Counted from the stretch's first letter, positions 28,758 through 38,654 are shown. The stretch is DNA of 64,000 nucleotides from Hyphomicrobiales bacterium (GCA_021286855.1 JAJTBO010000007.1:62001-126000), one strand, 5' to 3'. The notes: generated by a model not told the origin, from the letters alone. Numbers and translations are program-made.

Positions 28758-29984
28758 ATGCCCGCCGCCGACACCGTGTCCCGTTTCGACGTCGCCGTGG
28801 TCGGCGCCGGGCCGGCCGGCCTCGCCGCCGCCGCGCTCCTCGCCGAAGAGGGCTTCGCCACCGCGCTGATCGCGCCGCCGAGCCGGCCGGACGACGTGCG
28901 CACCACCGCTCTGCTCGGCGGCTCCGTTCCGTTCCTGAAGAGCCTCGGCGTCTGGACGGCGATCGAGGCGGCCGGCGCAGCCCTCGCCACCATGCGCCTC
29001 GTCGACGCCACCGACCGACTGATCCGCGCTCCGGAAGCGAATTTCCACGCCCGCGAGATCGGCCTTCCCGCCTTCGGCGTCAACGTCGTCAATCGCGAGC
29101 TGACCCGGATCCTCGACGAGAAGGTCGCCTCGCTGCCGAACCTCGTCCGCATCGAAGAGGTGGTGACGAACGCCGCGCCCCTCGCCGACCGCGTCGAGTT
29201 GACGCTCGCCTCCGGCCGCATCGTCGCCGCGCCGCTCGCCGTCGCCGCCGACGGCAAGGCCTCCCGTCTGCGCGAGGCCGCCGGCATCGACGTGACCACC
29301 TGGGCGCACCCGCAGTCGGCGCTGGTCCTGAACCTTTCCCACGAGCGGCCCCACCACGACGTCTCGACCGAATTCCATACGAAGACCGGCCCCTACGTCC
29401 TGGTGCCGCTGCCGGGCGACCGCTCCTCGGTGGTGTTGATCGAGACGCCGGAGGAGGCCGAGCGCCTGCGCGCGCTCCCCGACGCGGACCTCTCACGCGA
29501 ACTCGAACGCCGCGCCCGCTCCCTCCTCGGCCGCATGACGGTCGAGCCCGGCCGGCAGGTCTGGCCGCTGTCGAGCCTCGTCGCCAAGTCCTACGGCGCC
29601 AAGCGCATCGCGCTGGTCGGCGAGACCGCCCACACTTTCCCGCCGATCGGCGCGCAGGGCCTCAATCTGACGCTGCGCGACGTCGCCTCGCTCGGCGAGA
29701 TCCTCGCCGCCGCCCGCCGCGACCACGCCGACCTCGGCGCGCCCGCGGTCCTGGCGAAATACGAACGCGCCCGCCGCCTCGACGTCGAGACCCGCACCCG
29801 CGGCGTCGACGTCGCCAATCGGGCGCTGCTCTCCGATCTCCTGCCGGTTCAGGCGGCGCGCGCCGTCGGCTTCTTCCTCGCCGACCGGCTGCCGCCGCTG
29901 CGTCGCCTCGTCATGCGCGAGGGTCTGACGCCGAGCCTCCTCGCCCCCCGCCGGATGCGCGGCCTCGACCTGCCGCGCGGCTGA
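28758..29984 (+). CDS. UbiH/COQ6-family FAD-dependent monooxygenase
   Basis: 408 residues. The FAD-binding GxGxxG is VVGAGPAGLAAA near residue 14. The central DG-type motif is VAADGKASRLREAAG. The second FAD motif is ALVGETAHTFPPIGAQGLNLTLRD near 283-306, all in the order of ubiquinone hydroxylases. It most likely hydroxylates the aromatic ring of a ubiquinone precursor (UbiH/UbiF/UbiL role), but which carbon cannot be decided from motifs. GGAAGAG lies ten bases before ATG 28758. Stand-alone gene, divergent from the NTF2-like gene and convergent with the AEC carrier. Confidence 0.88.
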   Translation: MPAADTVSRFDVAVVGAGPAGLAAAALLAEEGFATALIAPPSRPDDVRTTALLGGSVPFLKSLGVWTAIEAAGAALATMRLVDATDRLIRAPEANFHAREIGLPAFGVNVVNRELTRILDEKVASLPNLVRIEEVVTNAAPLADRVELTLASGRIVAAPLAVAADGKASRLREAAGIDVTTWAHPQSALVLNLSHERPHHDVSTEFHTKTGPYVLVPLPGDRSSVVLIETPEEAERLRALPDADLSRELERRARSLLGRMTVEPGRQVWPLSSLVAKSYGAKRIALVGETAHTFPPIGAQGLNLTLRDVASLGEILAAARRDHADLGAPAVLAKYERARRLDVETRTRGVDVANRALLSDLLPVQAARAVGFFLADRLPPLRRLVMREGLTPSLLAPRRMRGLDLPRG

Positions 29985-29996
29985 TCGCCTCGGCGC

Positions 29997-30959
29997 TCAG
30001 AACCCGATGAGCGCCGTCGGCAACAGATCGTGCGTCACCAGCCACAGGAAGCCGGTGACGGTCGCGACCGAGACCAGGGTGCCGATCAGCACGATCGCCG
30101 AGGCCTGCGAGACGTGGGCATGGTACTGCTGCGCCAGCACGTAGACATTGAGCGCCGGCGGCAGACAGGCCATCAGCAGCGCCGTCAGCAGCCACACCCT
30201 GTCGAAGCCGCCGATCCAGGTCAGCAGCGCGAAGACGACGACGGGGTGGAGGATCAGCTTGACGAAGAGCACCACCGGGATTTCGGCGGTGATCTTCTCG
30301 ACCGGCCTCAGCCCCACCGTCACGCCCATGGCGAACAGCGCGCAGGGCGCGGCCGCCTGCATCAGCGAGGTCAGCATCTTGTCGACGAAGACCGGCGGCC
30401 GCAGCCCGGTCGCCGCCGCCGCGACGCCGAAGATCGTCGCCAGGATGAACGGGTGCAGGAAGATCCGCTTGACGATGATCAGCGCGGTCGAGGCGGCGCT
30501 CTGCCGTTCGCCCGACAGCGCCATCAGGAGCGGCACCAGGGTGAAGAGCAGCGCGTTGTCGAAACAGAAGACCAGCGCCGTCGGCACCGTCGCCGCCGGC
30601 CCGAGAGTGGCGAGCGTCAGGCCCGGCCCCATGTAGCCGACGTTCGAATAGGCCCCGGCCACCGCCGTGATCGTCGCCTCGCGCAGGCGACCGCGGTTGA
30701 AGAACAGCCCGACCAGGAGCGACAAGCCGAACATCGTCGCCGTCGCGTAGGTCGTGGTGGCGATGAACGACCACTGGGTCAGCTGTTCGATCGGCGTCTT
30801 GGAGAGCAGCTGGAAGAACAGCGCCGGCAGCGACACGTAGACGATGAAGAAATTGAGCCAGACCAACCCTTCCGCCGGCAGCCCGCGCCATTTGCCGCAG
30901 GCCCAGCCGATGAAGATCAGGCCGAAGAAGGGCAGCGCGAGGTTGAGGACCTGTTCCAT
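29997..30959 (-). CDS. AEC-family auxin efflux-type transporter
   Basis: 320 residues with about ten helices in two repeats of five: [57 protein letters not shown], and in the second half [13 protein letters not shown] and [23 protein letters not shown] carriers export or import small organic acids such as malate and malonate; named bacterial examples include MdcF. ATG 30959 has GGAG eight bases upstream; the earlier ATG 31058 gives an Arg-rich leader. The neighbouring malyl-CoA lyase gene is divergent, so a link to dicarboxylate metabolism is possible but unproven. Confidence 0.88.
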   Translation of the reverse strand: MEQVLNLALPFFGLIFIGWACGKWRGLPAEGLVWLNFFIVYVSLPALFFQLLSKTPIEQLTQWSFIATTTYATATMFGLSLLVGLFFNRGRLREATITAVAGAYSNVGYMGPGLTLATLGPAATVPTALVFCFDNALLFTLVPLLMALSGERQSAASTALIIVKRIFLHPFILATIFGVAAAATGLRPPVFVDKMLTSLMQAAAPCALFAMGVTVGLRPVEKITAEIPVVLFVKLILHPVVVFALLTWIGGFDRVWLLTALLMACLPPALNVYVLAQQYHAHVSQASAIVLIGTLVSVATVTGFLWLVTHDLLPTALIGF

Positions 30960-31201
30960 GGGGCTCCGGCCGACGACGAACGGCGAAAGGGTCGGGATCT
31001 CCCGGAATCCGACCGGGCGAGGCGGCCGACGATGACCGCCCGTCCGTCTCCCCGTCAACCCCGCGCCGGCGTCGCGGCGATCCGGGAAGCGAACATCAGA
31101 CTTTCTTTCACTTGTGCGTCGCCGTCGGCCGATCTAGGACCTTTCAACCGTTTCGCAGTGCAGCAGGCGCATTCGCCCCCCAGTTCCTCCCGGAGGCTCC
31201 C

Positions 31202-32254
31202 ATGACGACCAAGACCCCCAAGGCCTTCTTCAAGCCGCTCGCCATCGGCGCGCCGGAGCCCTTCCGTGAGCTGCCGGTGACGCTGGAGCGCATGATCCAC
31301 TTCGTGCCGCCGCACATGGAGAAGGTCCGCGCCAAGGTGCCGGAGCTCGCGGCCAAGGTCGACGTCGTCCTCGGCAACCTCGAGGACGCCATCCCCGCCG
31401 ATCAGAAGATCGCCGCCCGCAAGGGCTTCATCGAGATGGGCAAGGCGACCGACTTCGCGAGCCTCGGCACCGGCCTGTGGACCCGCATCAACTGCCTGAA
31501 CTCGCCCTGGGTGCTCGACGACGTCACCGAGATCGTCGCCGAACTCGGCGACAAGCTCGACGTGATCATGCTGCCGAAGGTCGAGGGCCCCTGGGACATC
31601 CACTTCCTCGACCAGCTCCTCGCCCTGCTCGAGGCGAAGCACGGCGTGAAGAAGCCGATCCTGATCCACGCCATCCTGGAGACGGCGGAAGGCGTCAAGA
31701 ACGTCGAGGCGATCGCCACCGCCAGCCCGCGCATGCACGGCATGAGCCTCGGCCCGGCCGATCTCGCCGCCTCGCGCGGCATGAAGACCACCCGCGTCGG
31801 CGGCGGTCATCCCGAATATCAGGTCCTCCAGGACGCGAACGGCGACGCGCCGCGCACCCGCTTCCAGCAGGACCTCTGGCATTACACCGTCGCCAAGATG
31901 GTCGACGCCTGCCAGTCGGCCGGCATCAAGGCCTTCTACGGCCCGTTCGGCGACTTCGCCGACCTCGCCGCCTGCGAGGCGCAGTTCCGCAACGCCTTCC
32001 TCATGGGCTGCCTCGGCGCCTGGTCGCTGCATCCCACCCAGATCGACATCGCCAAGCGGGTGTTCTCGCCCGATCCGGGTGAGGTCGCCTTCGCCAAGAA
32101 GATCCTCGACGCCATGCCCGACGGCACCGGCGCGGTGATGATCGACGGCAAGATGCAGGACGACGCCACCTGGAAGCAGGCCAAGGTGATCGTCGATCTG
32201 GCGAGGCTCGTCGCCTCCAAGGATCCCGAGCTCGCCGCCGCCTACGGCCTCTGA
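31202..32254 (+). CDS. mcl: L-malyl-CoA / beta-methylmalyl-CoA lyase (CitE-like)
   Basis: 350 residues, HpcH/HpaI-CitE superfamily. The enzyme splits malyl-CoA to acetyl-CoA and glyoxylate, and often beta-methylmalyl-CoA to propionyl-CoA and glyoxylate, in the ethylmalonyl-CoA pathway or serine cycle. Conserved residues visible are Arg95 (LWTRINC), the Mg ligand Glu160 (HAILETAEG) and Asp187 (LGPADLA); their spacing equals that of known malyl-CoA lyases. It is slightly longer than the roughly 320-residue norm. ATG 31202 follows a good GGAGG site; the earlier in-frame ATG 31112 lacks one. A very strong terminator follows. Confidence 0.93.
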   Translation: MTTKTPKAFFKPLAIGAPEPFRELPVTLERMIHFVPPHMEKVRAKVPELAAKVDVVLGNLEDAIPADQKIAARKGFIEMGKATDFASLGTGLWTRINCLNSPWVLDDVTEIVAELGDKLDVIMLPKVEGPWDIHFLDQLLALLEAKHGVKKPILIHAILETAEGVKNVEAIATASPRMHGMSLGPADLAASRGMKTTRVGGGHPEYQVLQDANGDAPRTRFQQDLWHYTVAKMVDACQSAGIKAFYGPFGDFADLAACEAQFRNAFLMGCLGAWSLHPTQIDIAKRVFSPDPGEVAFAKKILDAMPDGTGAVMIDGKMQDDATWKQAKVIVDLARLVASKDPELAAAYGL

Positions 32255-32271
32255 TGCCGCATCTGCGATGA

Positions 32272-32306
32272 AAACACCCCCACGCAAGCGCTGCGTGGGG
32301 GTGTTT
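32272..32306 (+). terminator. Rho-independent terminator after malyl-CoA lyase
   Basis: Perfect 15-base stem AAACACCCCCACGCA/TGCGTGGGGGTGTTT with a five-base loop, followed by CTTT. Eighteen bases after the stop. Confidence 0.92.
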
Positions 32307-32467
32307 CTTTACGAACCGACGATCAAATTCGGGTTCAAATCGGTTCGAAACACGCTCTGCTGCGCTGCGATCTTGACTCCCGCACCGCCGTCGTGATCGT
32401 CTCGAGGCGTGGGCTGTCGAGGATGGCGTTCCGTCGGGGGACGACGTCCGTGCGTGGGAGTGGAGCG

Positions 32468-32809
32468 TTGACCGAAGAGCCGAGGATCCGCGTCGCCAAG
32501 TTCGGCATCGGCCAGGTGGTTCGCCACCGCGTCTATCCGTTCCGCGGCGTCGTCTTCGACGTCGATCCGGTCTTCGCCAACACCGAGGAATGGTGGGAGG
32601 CGATCCCCGAGGACGTCCGTCCCACCAAGGACCAGCCCTTCTATCATCTCTACGCCGAGAACGCCGAGAACGAGTACGTCGCCTACGTCTCGGAGCAGAA
32701 CCTCGTCGCCGACCAGAGCGGCGAGCCGTTGCGCCATCCCCAGATCGAAGAGACCTTCTTCGAGACCGACGACGGCGCCTTCGTCGAACGCCACCGCGCG
32801 GTGAACTGA
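32468..32809 (+). CDS. hspQ: Heat shock protein HspQ
   Basis: About 113 residues, HspQ/YccV family: KFGIGQVVRHRVYPFRGVVF, DVDPVFANTEEWWEAIP, KDQPFYHLYAENAENEY and VAYVSEQNLVADQSGEP are nearly the family consensus. HspQ binds hemimethylated DNA in E. coli and promotes degradation of mutant DnaA, and it also acts as a Lon specificity enhancer in Yersinia. The start is taken as TTG 32468, with GGAGTGGAG upstream, because homologues begin only a few residues before KFGIGQ. ATG 32423 is an alternative that would add 15 basic residues. No heat-shock promoter was recognised. Confidence 0.92.
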   Translation: MTEEPRIRVAKFGIGQVVRHRVYPFRGVVFDVDPVFANTEEWWEAIPEDVRPTKDQPFYHLYAENAENEYVAYVSEQNLVADQSGEPLRHPQIEETFFETDDGAFVERHRAVN

Positions 32810-32835
32810 ATCGAACCGAGCGATCGGATGTGAAG

Positions 32836-32858
32836 AAGCCCGGGCGTCGTCCGGGCTT
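32836..32858. terminator. Terminator between convergent hspQ and TehA-like genes
   Basis: AAGCCCGG/CCGGGCTT with a seven-base loop, followed by TCGTCGTTTCGG on plus. It can also serve the minus-strand gene ending at 32873. Confidence 0.75.
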
Positions 32859-32872
32859 TCGTCGTTTCGGCC

Positions 32873-33862
32873 TCAGGGCGTCGGAGCCGGCGTCGGCGGC
32901 TGCAGCGGCGGCACGTACTTGCCCTGCGCCATCCGCATCACGCTCAGGACGAAGAACCCGCCGATGATCAGATTGGCCAGCACGAACAGCGCCGGTGCGA
33001 GCAGCGCCACGGTCCCTTCCGCGCCGCGCTCGACCATCCGCATCGCCCCGAGCGGCAGCGCCGCCACGGCGAAGGAGAAGGCCCAATAGGGCGCGCCGAA
33101 CGGTTGCTGCCGGATCCAGGGGATCAGCCGCGCCATGATCGCCGCCTGCAGCAGCGCGTAACCGAAGAGGCCGAGCGCCAGCGCATCCGGCGCGCCGCTC
33201 GTCACCGAGAGCCAGGAGACCAGTCCGACCGCCGGCGGCGCCATGTGGATGCCGATCGTCGCGCGGATCGGCGGCGGCAGCGCCGGCTGGTGCAGGAAGC
33301 GCTGCCAGAGCAGCGCCTCGATCACGATCCACGACAGCAGTCCCGCGCCGAAGGCCATCTTCGCCGCATCCGCGACGCCGAGCGCGGAAAGCGCCATCGC
33401 CGCGACGAAGGAGCCGCCGACGGTGGGCAGGAGCAGCACCGGCGTCGTCGCCTCCGCCCCCCGTCCGCCGGTCCACAGCCGGCCGACGTACCACAGCGCG
33501 AAGGCGATCTGCGCCGCCACGAAGACGAGGAGCAACGCCTTGCCGATCATCCCGAGGAGTGGCAGCGCCGCCAGCGTCGCGATCATGCCGGAAAGGGGCG
33601 CGAGCGCCAGGAAACCGCCGGCGACCGGATGCGTCGCCTCGCCGATCGCCGCCTTCCGCGCCGCCGTCCACTTCGCGACCATCGCCGCGAAGACCACGAG
33701 CCAGACGGCGCAGGCGAGCAACGACACCGCGTCGCCGATCGCGTTCGGCAGACCCCACAGCTTCGCCGCCACGCGCCAGCCGTTGGCGAGCCCGCCGAGG
33801 CCGAGCACCATCGCGAAGAAGGCGGCGGGAATGCGGGCGGCGAAGGGCGGGGCGGCGGTCAT
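32873..33862 (-). CDS. SLAC1/TehA-family anion channel or transporter
   Basis: 329 residues with ten predicted helices: FFAMVLGLGGLANGWRVA, AVSLLACAVWLVVFAAMVAK, FLALAPLSGMIATLAALPL, IGIHMAPPAVGLVSWL, and PYWAFSFAVAALPLGAMRMV. This is the TDT/TehA fold that forms a five-helix-pair pore in tellurite-resistance and guard-cell anion channels. The G.......W motif at the N-terminus and the HMAPPAVG and YWAFSF blocks are family marks. ATG 33862 has GGAG ten bases upstream. No tellurite gene such as tehB is adjacent. Confidence 0.87.
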   Translation of the reverse strand: MTAAPPFAARIPAAFFAMVLGLGGLANGWRVAAKLWGLPNAIGDAVSLLACAVWLVVFAAMVAKWTAARKAAIGEATHPVAGGFLALAPLSGMIATLAALPLLGMIGKALLLVFVAAQIAFALWYVGRLWTGGRGAEATTPVLLLPTVGGSFVAAMALSALGVADAAKMAFGAGLLSWIVIEALLWQRFLHQPALPPPIRATIGIHMAPPAVGLVSWLSVTSGAPDALALGLFGYALLQAAIMARLIPWIRQQPFGAPYWAFSFAVAALPLGAMRMVERGAEGTVALLAPALFVLANLIIGGFFVLSVMRMAQGKYVPPLQPPTPAPTP

Positions 33863-34041
33863 CGCGATCTCCGTCTCGGGGAACATGAGAAGATCCGCAT
33901 ATCAGATCTCGACGCCCCTGAGGAGCGCCCGGACGCCGCACTCTCGAACGACGTCGTCAACCCGGCGTTGAGCACGTCCCTGAACCGCGTGGAAACATTT
34001 CAGCGGTTATGAGAGGAGCCGCCCCTCTGGAGAACCGCGCG

Positions 34042-35304
34042 ATGGAGACCAGGACTTTCGGCCGCCGTGGCCTCGACCGGCCGAAATCCCCGGCGGCCGC
34101 CCGAGCCCTCGGCTTCGCCGACGTGCCGCAACCGCGCCGCGCCGAGCCCTCGCCGCTCCTCCGCGACGACGACGGAACCGCGCCCGGCGACATGTCGATG
34201 ACCCAGGCGCTCGATCTTCTGCCGGTGTTGACGCTTCTCCTCTGTCTCGTGCTGGCGGCGGTCTTCGCCCTCCAGACTCGCCTCGCCTTCGATCTCGGCC
34301 GCGATTCGCGGATGAGCCACGAATCGCTGATGGCCTTCGGCGCGGCGAGCCGCGATCTCGTCTTCGGCGGCGGCGAGTGGTGGCGCGTCTTCACCGCGCC
34401 GCTCCTGCATGCCGACGTCGGTCATCTCGGCGGCAATCTCTTCGCCCTGGCGATCGTCGGCGTGCGCCTGGAGAGCCTGATCGGCCGCGCCTGGCTCGCT
34501 GCGATCTTCGTCTTCTCCGGCCTCGCCGGCATGGCCGGCTCCTTCCTCGGCAATCCGCCGGAACTGATCACCGTCGGGGCCTCCGGCGCGATCATCGGCG
34601 TCGTCGCCGCGCTCTTCGTGATGAGCCTGACCCGCGTCGCCGATCCCGCCACCGCCCGCTCGATCCGCTCCACCGCCCTCTATTTCGGCGGACCGGCGCT
34701 CGCCCCCCTCGCCTTCGGCGGCGGCGGCGGCACCGATTGGTTCGCCCATCTCGGCGGCGCGATCGGCGGAGCCTCGCTCGGCCTCGCCATGCTCGCCACG
34801 TGGCGTCCGGGCGCGCCGCGCCCCTCCTTCGGCCGCGAGGCGGCGACCTTCGCCGGCGCCGTTCTGGCGATCGCGATCGGTTCGGGCCTGATCGGCGCGA
34901 TCGACTATGGCCGTTGGGCGGCGCGCGCGGTCGACCGCATCCCGCAATCCGCGATGCCCACCGGCGTCGACCTCTCGGCCGCCGAGGACGCGGTCCGGCG
35001 CTGGCCGAAGGATCCGCGCGGTCGGCTGACGCTCGGCGTCGCGCTTCTCGCAGACCACCGCCCCGCCGCCGCCGAGGACGCGCTGAACGCCGCCATCGAT
35101 CTGGCCGCGGCCGATCCGACCGCGTCGACCCGACGCGTCACGACCTCGTTGGCGCGCGCCTATCTCACCCTCGCCCTCGCCGCGCAGGGCCGCATCGCCG
35201 AGGCCCGCGTCCAGTCGACCGAGGTCTGCGACGCCGGCGGCACGATCGGCCGGCGCTTCGGTTCGATCCGCAAGTCGTTGGTCAAACTCGACGTCTGCCG
35301 CTGA
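34042..35304 (+). CDS. Rhomboid intramembrane serine protease with C-terminal TPR-like region
   Basis: 420 residues from ATG 34042 (GGAGAA upstream). A basic tail of about 50 residues precedes six helices. The rhomboid marks are HADVGHLGGNLFALAIVG (the H..G.N region), the catalytic Ser in GASGAIIG, and the catalytic His in WFAHLGGAIGGASLG. Rhomboids cut transmembrane helices within the bilayer. After the last helix, about 110 residues look like a tetratricopeptide unit (DPRGRLTLGVALLADHRPAA and TSLARAYLTLALAAQGRIAE), which could bind substrates or partners. It ends seven bases from the convergent ClC gene. Confidence 0.88.
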   Translation: METRTFGRRGLDRPKSPAAARALGFADVPQPRRAEPSPLLRDDDGTAPGDMSMTQALDLLPVLTLLLCLVLAAVFALQTRLAFDLGRDSRMSHESLMAFGAASRDLVFGGGEWWRVFTAPLLHADVGHLGGNLFALAIVGVRLESLIGRAWLAAIFVFSGLAGMAGSFLGNPPELITVGASGAIIGVVAALFVMSLTRVADPATARSIRSTALYFGGPALAPLAFGGGGGTDWFAHLGGAIGGASLGLAMLATWRPGAPRPSFGREAATFAGAVLAIAIGSGLIGAIDYGRWAARAVDRIPQSAMPTGVDLSAAEDAVRRWPKDPRGRLTLGVALLADHRPAAAEDALNAAIDLAAADPTASTRRVTTSLARAYLTLALAAQGRIAEARVQSTEVCDAGGTIGRRFGSIRKSLVKLDVCR

Positions 35305-35311
35305 CGACGCG

Positions 35312-36706
35312 TCACGCGTCGGCGCGCGGCTCCGCTCGCGGCGGCTTCGCCTCGCCGCCGTCTTCGTCATCGCCGTCGTCGTCGACCGTCACTTCGCGGC
35401 GTCCGCTCTTGCGGCCCATGTCGATCAGGAAGCCGTCGGCGAGCGCCCGATAGAGCGGCTCAGGCGCGACCATCCGCGACTGGCCGTAGCCGAGCATCGA
35501 GGCGACCATCAGCGGGATGACGTTGCCGTGGTTGTCGGTCATCTCCATGATGATGACGAAGGCGGTCATCGGCGACTGCACCACCCCGGCGAAATAGGCG
35601 GCCATGCCGAGCACGGCGACGAGCCCGGCCTGATCGGTGGAAAACAGCTGGGCGATCCAGCCGCCGAGCCCCGCGCCGACCGACAGGGACGGCGCGAAGA
35701 TGCCGCCGGGAATGCCCGAGATCGCGGTCACCAGCGTCGCCGCGAACTTGCCGAACCAGAAGGTTCCCCCCGGTTCGCTGCCGTCGATCGCGCCCTTGGC
35801 GATCTCGTAACCGGTGCCGAAGGTCGCCCCGCCGCTCGCCACGCCGATCGCCGCGACGATCAGGCCGCAGACCAGAGCGACGAGAAGTTCGCGCCGCATC
35901 CCGACCGGCGCGCACCAACGCTTCAGCGCCCGCGTGCCCTCCAGCATGCCGCGCGAGAAGAGCCCCCCGGCGACGCCGCCGACGACGCCGCACACCGCCA
36001 CCAACGCCCAGTCGCCGACGTCGTGGACGCGGCCGGTGCTCCAGCCGAAATAGTTGTAGTTGCCGACGAGGCCGAGCGAGACGAGGCCCGAGATGATCAC
36101 CGCGTAGAGCACCAGACCGTTGGTGCGCTGCTCGAAGGCCTTGCTCATCTCCTCGATGGCGAAGACGATGCCGGCGAGCGGCGTGTTGAAGGCGCCGGCG
36201 ATGCCGGCCGCCGACCCGGCCAGGATCAGGGCCTTCTCGCGCTGCACGCCGCCCCAGATGCCGAACTGCAGCATCACCGCCGCGCCGACCTGCACCGTCG
36301 GCCCCTCACGCCCGATCGAAGCGCCCGAGGCGAGCCCGAGCGTGGTGAGGACGATCTTGGCGAGGATGACGCGCGGCGACAGGAGCGCCAGCCGGTCGTC
36401 GGTCGCCCTCAGATCGCGCGCCGCCATCGCCTGCGGAATGCCGCTGCCCGCCGAAGCCGGCGCGAACCGGCGCGTCGTCCAACGGATCAGGACGAATCCG
36501 GCCGGCGTCACCAGCAACGGCAACCACCAGATCTTCGCCTCTTCGAACAGGAACAGGTTCTGCCCGGCGTTCGACAGAATGGCGAAGCCGACCGAGGCGA
36601 GGCCGACGAAGAGCGCGCCCGACCAGAAGACCAGCCGTCGCTGCCACATCAGTTTCGATAGAAACCGCGCCGACAGACGCCGACGATCGATCTTCTTGGG
36701 TCTCAT
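35312..36706 (-). CDS. ClC-family chloride channel or chloride/proton antiporter
   Basis: 464 residues from ATG 36706. The anion-binding motifs are GSGIPQ at 87-92, GREGP at 132-136 and GIPGGIFAPSLSVGAGLGG in the second half. The gating Glu134 in GREGP is kept, as in exchange-type ClC proteins. The inner proton glutamate position was not resolved by eye, so channel and antiporter cannot be told apart. A short acidic tail (DDDGDDEDGG) follows the last helix with no CBS domains. Ribosome binding sites at 36706 and at the alternative start 36805 are both weak. Confidence 0.92.
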   Translation of the reverse strand: MRPKKIDRRRLSARFLSKLMWQRRLVFWSGALFVGLASVGFAILSNAGQNLFLFEEAKIWWLPLLVTPAGFVLIRWTTRRFAPASAGSGIPQAMAARDLRATDDRLALLSPRVILAKIVLTTLGLASGASIGREGPTVQVGAAVMLQFGIWGGVQREKALILAGSAAGIAGAFNTPLAGIVFAIEEMSKAFEQRTNGLVLYAVIISGLVSLGLVGNYNYFGWSTGRVHDVGDWALVAVCGVVGGVAGGLFSRGMLEGTRALKRWCAPVGMRRELLVALVCGLIVAAIGVASGGATFGTGYEIAKGAIDGSEPGGTFWFGKFAATLVTAISGIPGGIFAPSLSVGAGLGGWIAQLFSTDQAGLVAVLGMAAYFAGVVQSPMTAFVIIMEMTDNHGNVIPLMVASMLGYGQSRMVAPEPLYRALADGFLIDMGRKSGRREVTVDDDGDDEDGGEAKPPRAEPRADA

Positions 36707-36886
36707 GACGTCGAGGCGATATCCGAGGAACGTGCCGCCGCGGCGAACCGCAAACGCTCGAGCAGGTTCGAACGACGGTCGCACGCGAAAGGAAGCGTCG
36801 ACCATAACAGGATCGCCGCTCCCGTGAACCCCGAAATCGCCCGCGTTCGTCGCGCCGCCGCCCTGCGCGACGGCGCGGCGCTCCTC

Positions 36887-38014
36887 TCAGCGGAAGGTGC
36901 GCAGGTAGTAGCCCTCGAAGATCCGCTTCAGCCAATGGAAGACGATCGACTTCGGCCCGACGAAGTTGAACTTCTCGTTGCGGAACACGACCATGCCGGC
37001 GTCGAGCGTGTCGACGATGCAGATCAGCTCCGGCTTGAACGCCTCGCTCGGCTCGCGCCCGGACAGCGTCGCCACGACGTTGGCCGCCGCCGCCTTGGCC
37101 TGCAGATCGGCCTGATGCGCCTGTTTCGGCATCCAGTCCGGCCCGGGGAAGGAGCCGGCGTCGCCGACCACCCACACCCCCGGCCGTCCCTCGACCCGAC
37201 ACAGGCCGTCGGCGACGATCATGCCGCCCGGCGACAGCGGCAGATCGGCGTTCGCGAGCCACGCCGGGCCGGTCAGCCCCGGCATGAACAGGATCAGATC
37301 GGCGTCGATCTCGCCGCCCTCGGTGACGACCTTCTTTTCCTCGATCCGCACCATCTTGTGGCCGAGATGGGTGCGGATGCCGCGCTTCGCCATCTCGGCG
37401 AGAAGCCCGTCGACCGCCTTCGGTCCGAGCCGCTGGCCGGGGCGGGTGGCCGGATTGAAGAAGACGATCTCGAACTTGTCGCGCCGACCGTGCTTCCGGA
37501 GCCACGTGTCGATGATGAAGAGGAATTCGAACATCGGGCCGCCGCGCATGGCGCCCTGCTCGTTCGGATTGGTGGCGAAGCCGATGGCGATCGTGCCGCC
37601 GCTCATCGCCTCCAGCCGACGCTCGATCTCCTCGCCGACGGCGATGCCCTCGCAGGGGATCAGCGCGTTTTCGATGCCCGGCAGTTTGCGGATGAAGCGC
37701 CCGCCGGTGGCGATCACCAGCTGGTCGTTGACGAACTCGCCCGCGTCGGTGAGCACCCGGCGGCCGCCGTCGGCGAGCCCGGTGACCGAGGCCTGGACGA
37801 AGTCGACCTTCTGCTCCTTGAAGAAATGGGCGAGCGGGATCCTCAGATCCTCGCCCTTTCTCAGATGCGTCGGGATCCAGATCGTGCTGGGCAGATAGTG
37901 CAGATGATCGCGCGGCGAGATCACCCGGATCTCGCCCGTCCATCCCTTGCGGCGCAGCTGGCGCACCGTGGTCAGCGCCCCGAAGCCCGACCCCAGAACC
38001 GTGATGGTCTTCAC
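36887..38014 (-). CDS. Sulfide:quinone oxidoreductase-like flavoprotein
   Basis: 375 residues starting at GTG 38014, chosen for the strong GAGGAGGG site and because the FAD fold begins at once (KTITVLGSGFGALTTVRQLR). The pattern ISPRDHLHYLPSTIW, a central ATGGRFIRKLPGIENAL, and VWVVGDAGSFPGPDWMPKQA with a C-terminal amphipathic, aromatic tail (FHWLKRIFEGYYLRTFR) fits the SQR/FCC/NDH-2 group bound to the membrane surface. Cys lies in IPCEGIAVG and ELICIVDT, but the exact triplet of classical SQR is not clear, so sulfide as substrate is not certain. The start overlaps the stop of the ferritin-like gene (GTGA). Confidence 0.8.
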   Translation of the reverse strand: MKTITVLGSGFGALTTVRQLRRKGWTGEIRVISPRDHLHYLPSTIWIPTHLRKGEDLRIPLAHFFKEQKVDFVQASVTGLADGGRRVLTDAGEFVNDQLVIATGGRFIRKLPGIENALIPCEGIAVGEEIERRLEAMSGGTIAIGFATNPNEQGAMRGGPMFEFLFIIDTWLRKHGRRDKFEIVFFNPATRPGQRLGPKAVDGLLAEMAKRGIRTHLGHKMVRIEEKKVVTEGGEIDADLILFMPGLTGPAWLANADLPLSPGGMIVADGLCRVEGRPGVWVVGDAGSFPGPDWMPKQAHQADLQAKAAAANVVATLSGREPSEAFKPELICIVDTLDAGMVVFRNEKFNFVGPKSIVFHWLKRIFEGYYLRTFR

Positions 38015-38556
38015 GCAGTCCCTCCTCGATGATGGTGATGCTCGGCCCAATGCCGGAACGCCGGCAGGTGCCGGTCGCGCGAGGCCTCGGCGAGGTGTCG
38101 GAACACCCGCTCGACGTCGGCCCACCCCTTCGCGAGGGGCATCAACTCCTCCTCGTAGAGCGCGACATTCTCCTCTTCCGCGGTGACCGCGATGCGACAG
38201 GCGCAGGTCGCCGTCGCCGGCACCGCACGGCGAACCTCGGCCGATCCGAGATGAACGTTCTGCGGCACCGCGAGCCCGCGCCGTCGCAGCAGTCCGGCGA
38301 GCGCGTCGGCCTGTCGCGCCTCCGCCGCGACGATCATACGAAACGGCATCGCGCCGGGAAACCGGTCGAGCACCGCCGTGTAGAAGGCCTGGGCGCGATG
38401 TTCGTCGTCGAGCGCGGCGAGAATCGCGTCGTGCGCCCGCGGCGTGAGCGGCGCCGTCGCCTCCGGTCGGAGCGAGGCGAAGCCGAAACAACCGCCGCGC
38501 CGTCGAAGACGCCGCGTCTCGTCGCATCGAACCGCCGTATGACCCTGCCACGCCAT
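38011..38556 (-). CDS. Ferritin-like (DUF2202-type) protein
   Basis: 181 residues from ATG 38556, preceded by a good GGGAGG site. After an Arg-rich N-terminus of about 40 residues comes a helical domain with ferritin-like carboxylate motifs: AALDDEHRAQAFYTAVLDRF (D/E..H pair), MIVAAEARQADAL, and TAEEENVALYEEELMPLAK, ending in a HWAEHHHHRG His cluster. Such proteins hold a di-iron site in a four-helix bundle. The stop codon overlaps the SQR-like start, so the two proteins are made together, which suggests a joint redox task. Cys-containing CACRIAVT lies between helices. Substrate unknown. Confidence 0.72.
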   Translation of the reverse strand: MAWQGHTAVRCDETRRLRRRGGCFGFASLRPEATAPLTPRAHDAILAALDDEHRAQAFYTAVLDRFPGAMPFRMIVAAEARQADALAGLLRRRGLAVPQNVHLGSAEVRRAVPATATCACRIAVTAEEENVALYEEELMPLAKGWADVERVFRHLAEASRDRHLPAFRHWAEHHHHRGGTA

Positions 38557-38654
38557 GTCCGCCTCCCGTGCGACGCCCGCTCGAGGGGCCTCGCTCCGTG
38601 CGTCGAGCCGCATCTTCGCCGCTTCGACGAGCCGATCATGGCGCATGAAGTTAT

